Positions 60,017 to 64,000 of a stretch of DNA of 64,000 bases are shown here, piece after piece; the stretch's first letter is position 1, and every line of letters begins with the position of its first letter. A program made the translations under genes and the position numbers. The notes under the pieces were generated by a model that ran no database searches, was not told the DNA's origin, and worked only from the letters and a program-made list of their open reading frames with translations. The stretch comes from Haloarcula laminariae (GTDB lineage: Archaea; Halobacteriota; Halobacteria; Halobacteriales; Haloarculaceae), in assembly GCF_025457605.1 (NCBI RefSeq), contig NZ_JAMZFY010000001.1, forward strand, positions 992,001 to 1,056,000, given 5' to 3'.

Positions 60017-60435
60017 CGCTCGGGGGCCTGCTCGCGGATGTACCGTATCATCTCCTCCATCGACGCGCCCGGGCCGAATATCTCGTCGACGCCCAGCTCG
60101 CGCAACTCCCCCTGGTCGTCGTCGGGGACGATACCGCCCACCAGCACCAGCCGGTCGTCGAAGGCGTCGTACTCCCGGAGCCCGTCGAGAATCCGCGGTA
60201 CCAGCGTCTTGTGGGCCCCCGAGAGGATGGAGATGCCGACCACGTCGACGTCCTCCTGGACGGCGGCCTGTACCACCTCGTCGGGCGACCGGTGGAGCCC
60301 GGAGTAGATTACCTCGAACCCCGCGTCCCGAAGTGCCCGGGCGATGACGTGAGCCCCCCGGTCGTGACCGTCCAGCCCCACTTTGGCGACCAGACAGCGG
60401 ATGGTGCGTCCGTCCTGCTCCTGCTCGACGCTCAT
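60013..60435 (-). CDS. methylmalonyl-CoA mutase B12-binding subunit
   Basis: A 140-residue cobalamin-binding domain found as a separate subunit in archaea. The B12 ligand motif is KVGLDGHDRGAHVIARAL (D-x-H-x-x-G), followed by GISILSGAH and VGGIVPDDD. With the large catalytic subunit, which is not in this window, it interconverts methylmalonyl-CoA and succinyl-CoA. The ATG at 60435 was chosen; upstream in-frame residues are basic and unlike the family. Confidence 0.93.
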   Translation of the reverse strand: MSVEQEQDGRTIRCLVAKVGLDGHDRGAHVIARALRDAGFEVIYSGLHRSPDEVVQAAVQEDVDVVGISILSGAHKTLVPRILDGLREYDAFDDRLVLVGGIVPDDDQGELRELGVDEIFGPGASMEEMIRYIREQAPER

Positions 60436-60502
60436 GGGGCACGCTACCACGGCATCCGATTTGATTCTTGTCCTGTCTCGGCCGTCGCGGCGCCCGGTCG
60501 GC

Positions 60503-60775
60503 CTACATCCCCATGTCGCTCGCGGCCTCGGGGACCGGAAGCGAGTTCGGCGACACACCGAGCAGTTCGGCGGCGTGGTCCAGCGCCATGTCGAAGCCGT
60601 AGTAGCGTTCGAGTTCGTCCCCGCCCGCGTCCCGGACCTTCAGCATCGCGTATCCCTCGACGTTCTGGGCGATTGCGGCGGTACCCGTCTCGCCCTCGAA
60701 GGTGAGTAGTCGCTCCGCCTCGGTCTCGGTGTAGCGGGCCGTGATGCCCTCGGCCGTCGCTTCGGTCGCTGTCAT
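60503..60775 (-). CDS. conserved small haloarchaeal protein upstream of the mutase pair
   Basis: A 90-residue acidic protein with EAERLLTFEGETGTAAIA and YGFDMALDHAAELLG. It is conserved in haloarchaea, in my recollection as DUF7111, but the number is not certain. No catalytic motif. It precedes the mutase subunit gene by 67 nt in the same direction. Confidence 0.65.
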   Translation of the reverse strand: MTATEATAEGITARYTETEAERLLTFEGETGTAAIAQNVEGYAMLKVRDAGGDELERYYGFDMALDHAAELLGVSPNSLPVPEAASDMGM

Positions 60776-60825
60776 TGCCGGGTGTTGGGACTGAACCGGT
60801 TGAAAACTGTCGGTCGGCGGTGGAA

Positions 60826-60834
60826 GACTTATGT
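60826..60834 (+). promoter_or_regulatory. TATA-like box before the HTTM gene
   Basis: The stretch agacttatg lies 26-34 nt before the GTG at 60860 and decides that start over the in-frame ATG at 60782. Confidence 0.45.
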
Positions 60835-60859
60835 CCGCGACCGCTGTGGCTCCGACATC

Positions 60860-62269
60860 GTGACCGAGCGCGTCAATGCAGTGCGTGCAGCCCTCGCCCG
60901 CCGGCTGGCTATCGACCGCCGGGCGCTCGCGGCGTTCCGGGTCGCGCTGGCGCTCGTCGTGCTCGTCGACCTCGCGGGGCGCGTCTCGGACGCACGGGCC
61001 TTCTACACAGACGCCGGCGTGCTCCCGCGGTCGCTGCTCGCCGCCCTCTATCCGGGCTACGCGACCGTCTCGCTACACGCCGTCTCCGGTTCGCTCACCG
61101 TACAGCTCGGCCTGTTCGCGCTGGCCGCGGTCGCCGCGCTGGCGCTGCTGGTCGGCTACCGGACACGCCTGGCCGCGGTCGTCTCGCTGGTGCTGTTGGT
61201 CTCGCTCCAGCTCCGCAATCCGCTGGTGCTCAACAGCGGCGACGTGCTCCTCCGCCGCCTGCTGTTCTGGGGCTGCCTGCTCCCGCTGGGGAGCCGCTGG
61301 GCGGTCGATAGCGGGGGCGGCGAGACCGACAGCGTCGTCGGCCTCGCCACCGCCGGCCTGCTCGCACAGGTCGTCGCCGTCTACGCGACGAACGCCGTCG
61401 TGAAACTCCGCGCCGACGCCTGGCTCCGTGGCGACGCGGTCCGCTACGCCCTCCAGCTCGACCACTTCACCGTCGGCCTCGGGAATGTCGTCGCCGGCTG
61501 GACACCAGCTCTCCGGCTCGCGGCCTGGGGCTGGCTCGCCCTGCTGGTCCTGTCGCCGCTGCTGGTCTGTCTCACCGGGCGGGCGAGGGCGGCGCTCGTG
61601 GGCGCCTTCGCCGCGATGCACGCCGGTATGCTGGCGACGATGCAACTGGGCGTCTTCCCGCTGGTCTCGCTGGCGGCGCTGGTCCCGTTGCTCCCGGGGT
61701 GGACCTGGGACTGCGCCGAGGCGCGGGCGGCCGTCCCCTGGCGGCTGCCACGGCGCCCCCGGACCCCGCTCGCCGCTCGCGTCCCGCCGCTGTCGAGAGC
61801 GGCCCGCGGCCTCGCCGCCTGCTGTCTCGCGGCCCTGCTGGTCGTCAACGCCGTCGGGCTCGGGCTGGTCGGCGCGCCGGCCGGCACGCCCGACCAGGTG
61901 ACAGAGCGGTCCTGGGACATGTTCGCGCCGTCGCCGCCGCTGTCGACGTGGTGGCTCCTCGCGCCGGCGAACCTCACGTCCAGCGAGCGCGTCGACGCCA
62001 TCACCGGCGAGCCCTTCGACGCCTCGCGGCCATCTGAAGTCGCGTCCGTCCACGGCTCCGCCGACTGGCGCAAGTTCTACGCAGACGCCAAGCGGGAGCC
62101 GCGGTTGCGGGCGTCGCTGGCCCGGCACCTCTGTGCCCGCTGGAACCGGAGCCACGACACCGGGATGCGGACGGTCGAGCTGTGGCACGCGAGCGAGCGG
62201 ACCGACCTCGACGGTCCGGAGTCGGTCGAGCGCGAGCGGCTGGGGACGTATCGCTGTGGGTCGCTCTGA
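60860..62269 (+). CDS. HTTM-domain membrane protein (vitamin K carboxylase-like)
   Basis: A 469-residue membrane protein with about eight hydrophobic helices, from IDRRALAAFRVALALVVLVD to residue 365, and a soluble C-terminal part. The run FRVALALVVLVDLAGRVSDA and YTDAGVLPRSLL match the HTTM family, whose best known member is gamma-glutamyl carboxylase. The catalytic role in archaea is unknown. Starts at GTG, supported by promoter spacing. Confidence 0.82.
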   Translation: MTERVNAVRAALARRLAIDRRALAAFRVALALVVLVDLAGRVSDARAFYTDAGVLPRSLLAALYPGYATVSLHAVSGSLTVQLGLFALAAVAALALLVGYRTRLAAVVSLVLLVSLQLRNPLVLNSGDVLLRRLLFWGCLLPLGSRWAVDSGGGETDSVVGLATAGLLAQVVAVYATNAVVKLRADAWLRGDAVRYALQLDHFTVGLGNVVAGWTPALRLAAWGWLALLVLSPLLVCLTGRARAALVGAFAAMHAGMLATMQLGVFPLVSLAALVPLLPGWTWDCAEARAAVPWRLPRRPRTPLAARVPPLSRAARGLAACCLAALLVVNAVGLGLVGAPAGTPDQVTERSWDMFAPSPPLSTWWLLAPANLTSSERVDAITGEPFDASRPSEVASVHGSADWRKFYADAKREPRLRASLARHLCARWNRSHDTGMRTVELWHASERTDLDGPESVERERLGTYRCGSL

Positions 62270-62307
62270 GTCGAAAAGACCGAGACGGGGCCGGACCTGG
62301 AACCCGT

Positions 62308-62595
62308 ATGGCGAAGTGGCTCCAGAGCGGCCGACGACGCGACATCTGTGTCCTGCTGGCGGCGGCCGAGGACGGCGAACTGACCGGCCAGCGGCTCAAG
62401 ACGCGGCTCGAATCCCGCTACGACACGCGCATCGACCCCAAGAGCTTCTACGGCGCCCTGGGGGCGATGGAAGACGCGGGCTTTCTCACCCAGCGGACCG
62501 ACGGCATCGCCGACAAATACTCCCTGACGGAGGCCGGCGAGGCCCGGCTGCGCGACCAGTTCGAGTGGATGCGCGAGAGCCTCGACGAGGCCTGA
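62308..62595 (+). CDS. PadR-like winged-helix regulator
   Basis: A 95-residue DNA-binding protein with MAKWLQSGRRRDICVLLAAA at the start, a recognition region KSFYGALGAMEDAGFL and a wing ending DKYSLTEAGEARL. The PadR-like fold pairs with small ligands or other proteins. It follows the HTTM gene by 38 nt, perhaps in one transcript. Confidence 0.85.
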   Translation: MAKWLQSGRRRDICVLLAAAEDGELTGQRLKTRLESRYDTRIDPKSFYGALGAMEDAGFLTQRTDGIADKYSLTEAGEARLRDQFEWMRESLDEA

Positions 62596-62721
62596 CGACC
62601 GGCCGAGCGGGAAACATACGAAAGCTAACACTCTTGGAGTGCTGTGTCGTGTAAACTGGCCAATCACCGGACGGCGACGGGTTCAAGAAATTTACTCGCT
62701 TTGTAGTAATTGTCAGAGTAA

Positions 62722-62731
62722 AGATACTTAT
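62722..62731 (+). promoter_or_regulatory. TATA-like box before the FBPase gene
   Basis: The stretch agatacttat lies about 70-80 nt before ATG 62802, in an AT-rich segment that starts near 62690. The mRNA would have a leader of about 45-50 nt. Confidence 0.45.
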
Positions 62732-62801
62732 GCCGGGCGCTTGAACGATTGGATGACGAACCCCCACACCCCTGCCCACCAATCGGGGCCCATACTAACC
62801 A

Positions 62802-63680
62802 ATGAGCGAATCACTCGACGCCTCGGCTACGCACGCCGACGCCACGGTCGCACAGGTCATCGACACCATCGCGGAAACCACGTCCGACGTCCGGACGGCA
62901 ATCTTCACGGAGCGGGGCCACAGCGACAAGGTAAACCCGACCGGCGACGAGCAACTCGCCGCTGACCTGCGGGCGGACGAACTGTTCCAGCAGCGGCTGC
63001 TCGCCATCGACGGCGTGGCCAGCTACGCCAGCGAGGAGCGCGAGGGCGTCGTCGACTCGACCGGCCGGCTCCACCTCGCCGTCGACCCGCTCGATGGCTC
63101 GTCGAACCTCGAACCGAACAGCGGGATGGGGACCATCTTCTCGGTGTACTCGGAGCGGCCGCCCACGAGCGGTCGGAACCTCGTCGCGTCCGGCTTTGTC
63201 GTCTACGGCCCGGTTACGTCGATGCTGGTGGCCCGCGACGGACGCGTCCGGGAGTACCTCCTGGAGGACGGCGAGAAACAGCTCGTCGACAACGACGTCA
63301 CCGTGCCGGAGGACCCGACTGTCTTCGGCTTCGGCGGCGGCGCCGACTCCTGGACCGACTCGTTCGAGCCGGTCGCCGAGGAGATTCGCGAGGAACTCAA
63401 ACTCCGATACGGCGGCGCGATGGTCGCCGACATCAATCAGGTCCTGACCTACGGCGGCGTCTTCGCCTATCCCGCTCTGGCGTCCCGCCCGGAGGGGAAA
63501 CTCCGACTCCAGTTCGAGGGCCACCCGATGGCCTACATCGTCGAGTCCGCCGGCGGCCGTTCCTCGAACGGCGATGGTTCCCTGCTGGACGCCGAACCCG
63601 AGGGCCTCCACGACCGGACGCCGCTGTATCTGGGTAACGACGCGCTCGTCGACCGCATCGAGGCCTCCGTCGCCCGGTAA
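62802..63680 (+). CDS. fbp: class 1 fructose-1,6-bisphosphatase
   Basis: A 292-residue enzyme that hydrolyses fructose 1,6-bisphosphate to fructose 6-phosphate, the committed step of gluconeogenesis. The metal site is in the motif LAVDPLDGSSNLEPN; the N-terminal ENPTGD counterpart reads KVNPTGDEQLA; EGHPMAYIVESAGG near residue 240 and GRSSNG complete the site. It lacks an N-terminal AMP-site region of eukaryotic enzymes. No signal sequence. Confidence 0.9.
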   Translation: MSESLDASATHADATVAQVIDTIAETTSDVRTAIFTERGHSDKVNPTGDEQLAADLRADELFQQRLLAIDGVASYASEEREGVVDSTGRLHLAVDPLDGSSNLEPNSGMGTIFSVYSERPPTSGRNLVASGFVVYGPVTSMLVARDGRVREYLLEDGEKQLVDNDVTVPEDPTVFGFGGGADSWTDSFEPVAEEIREELKLRYGGAMVADINQVLTYGGVFAYPALASRPEGKLRLQFEGHPMAYIVESAGGRSSNGDGSLLDAEPEGLHDRTPLYLGNDALVDRIEASVAR

Positions 63681-63686
63681 CGCCGC

Positions 63687-63706
63687 TTTTCAGGGGTGTG
63701 TTTTCA
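63687..63706 (+). terminator. T-run terminator after fbp
   Basis: Two T4 runs (cttttcagg and gttttcagg) lie within 25 nt of the fbp stop codon. The spacing suits archaeal T-tract termination. Confidence 0.35.
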
Positions 63707-63807
63707 GGGCCGTCGGTGAGGTCCCGACGACCCGCCGAAGCCGTTCGGAACGTCCGTGTCTAGGAGCACCACCCCTCCTGCGGGACGCGGGCGGCAGCGG
63801 CCAGTCG

Positions 63808-63960
63808 TCACCGGTACCAGGGCTTCTCGGCCGGTTCGAACCGGTGGTCGCAGGCCGGACAGACGACGAGGCGGTCGCCCTCGACACGGACCGCTTCGAA
63901 GCGGGTCGTCCAGTCCCGGTGTCCACACCGCGGACAGCGACGGCGGAGCGGGGGAATCAC
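63808..63960 (-). CDS. small zinc-ribbon protein at the window edge
   Basis: Read on the minus strand, a 50-residue frame starts at GTG 63960 and ends with TGA at 63808. It has CPRCGHRDW and, 25 residues later, CPACDHRFEPAEKPWYR, forming a four-cysteine zinc ribbon. The frame also stays open to the window end, so the protein may be longer and the true start may lie outside. Function unknown. Confidence 0.5.
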   Translation of the reverse strand: MIPPLRRRCPRCGHRDWTTRFEAVRVEGDRLVVCPACDHRFEPAEKPWYR

Positions 63961-64000
63961 GCCGTACCCTACGCGTCCGGCGTGGAAGCCACTGTCGGGC

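Overview
The window is chromosomal DNA of an extremely halophilic archaeon (class Halobacteria). The evidence is the high G+C content, the strongly acidic predicted proteins, archaeal information-processing genes (L44e, S27e, aIF2-alpha, Nop10), PilA-type pilins, twin-arginine signal sequences and the many haloarchaea-only small proteins. Promoters look archaeal: an AT-rich TATA-like box often sits 22-35 nt before the start codon, suggesting leaderless mRNAs. Genus cannot be fixed from sequence reading alone; some small proteins recall Haloarcula-type genomes.

Layout. 1-1005: 3' part of an Mrp/Mnh antiporter D subunit. 1.1-4.5 kb: five type IV pilin genes with nearly identical N-termini and divergent heads, with a membrane winged-helix gene among them. 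4.6-9.3 kb: a purine phosphoribosyltransferase, an initiator tRNA-Met, then a GtrA/GT2 pair and a YYY-family membrane protein. 9.4-12.8 kb: the conserved translation operon rpl44e-rps27e-aIF2a-nop10-PAC2, then a membrane J-domain protein. 12.9-23.5 kb: mixed housekeeping genes, including a threonine-synthase-like protein lacking its PLP lysine, an FAD oxidoreductase, a P-II protein, a metallophosphoesterase, an aminotransferase, a UbiA-type prenyltransferase and a VCBS-repeat protein.

23.5-51.9 kb is a surface-polysaccharide island. It holds six glycosyltransferases, a GT-C-like membrane protein, DUF1616, a pyruvyl-transferase family protein, heparinase II/III, PIG-L deacetylase, HAD, ATP-grasp, a ParB-like protein, a flippase, two right-handed beta-helix proteins lying tail to tail, a tail-fibre-like protein, a Tat lipoprotein, a Gfo/Idh/MocA oxidoreductase, and wecB-wecC for making UDP-ManNAc and its uronate. 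No oligosaccharyltransferase and no certain polymerase is seen.

52-64 kb returns to core genes: cysK, YchF, a bactofilin/halofilin-like protein, a thiolase with its DUF35 partner, an alpha/beta hydrolase, meaB with the B12 subunit of methylmalonyl-CoA mutase, an HTTM membrane protein, a PadR-like regulator, fructose-1,6-bisphosphatase, and a zinc-ribbon gene at the right edge. No CRISPR array, intact insertion sequence or rRNA was seen.

The most unusual parts are the pilin array, the beta-helix/tail-fibre/lipoprotein module at 41.0-45.7 kb, and the lysine-less threonine synthase homologue.
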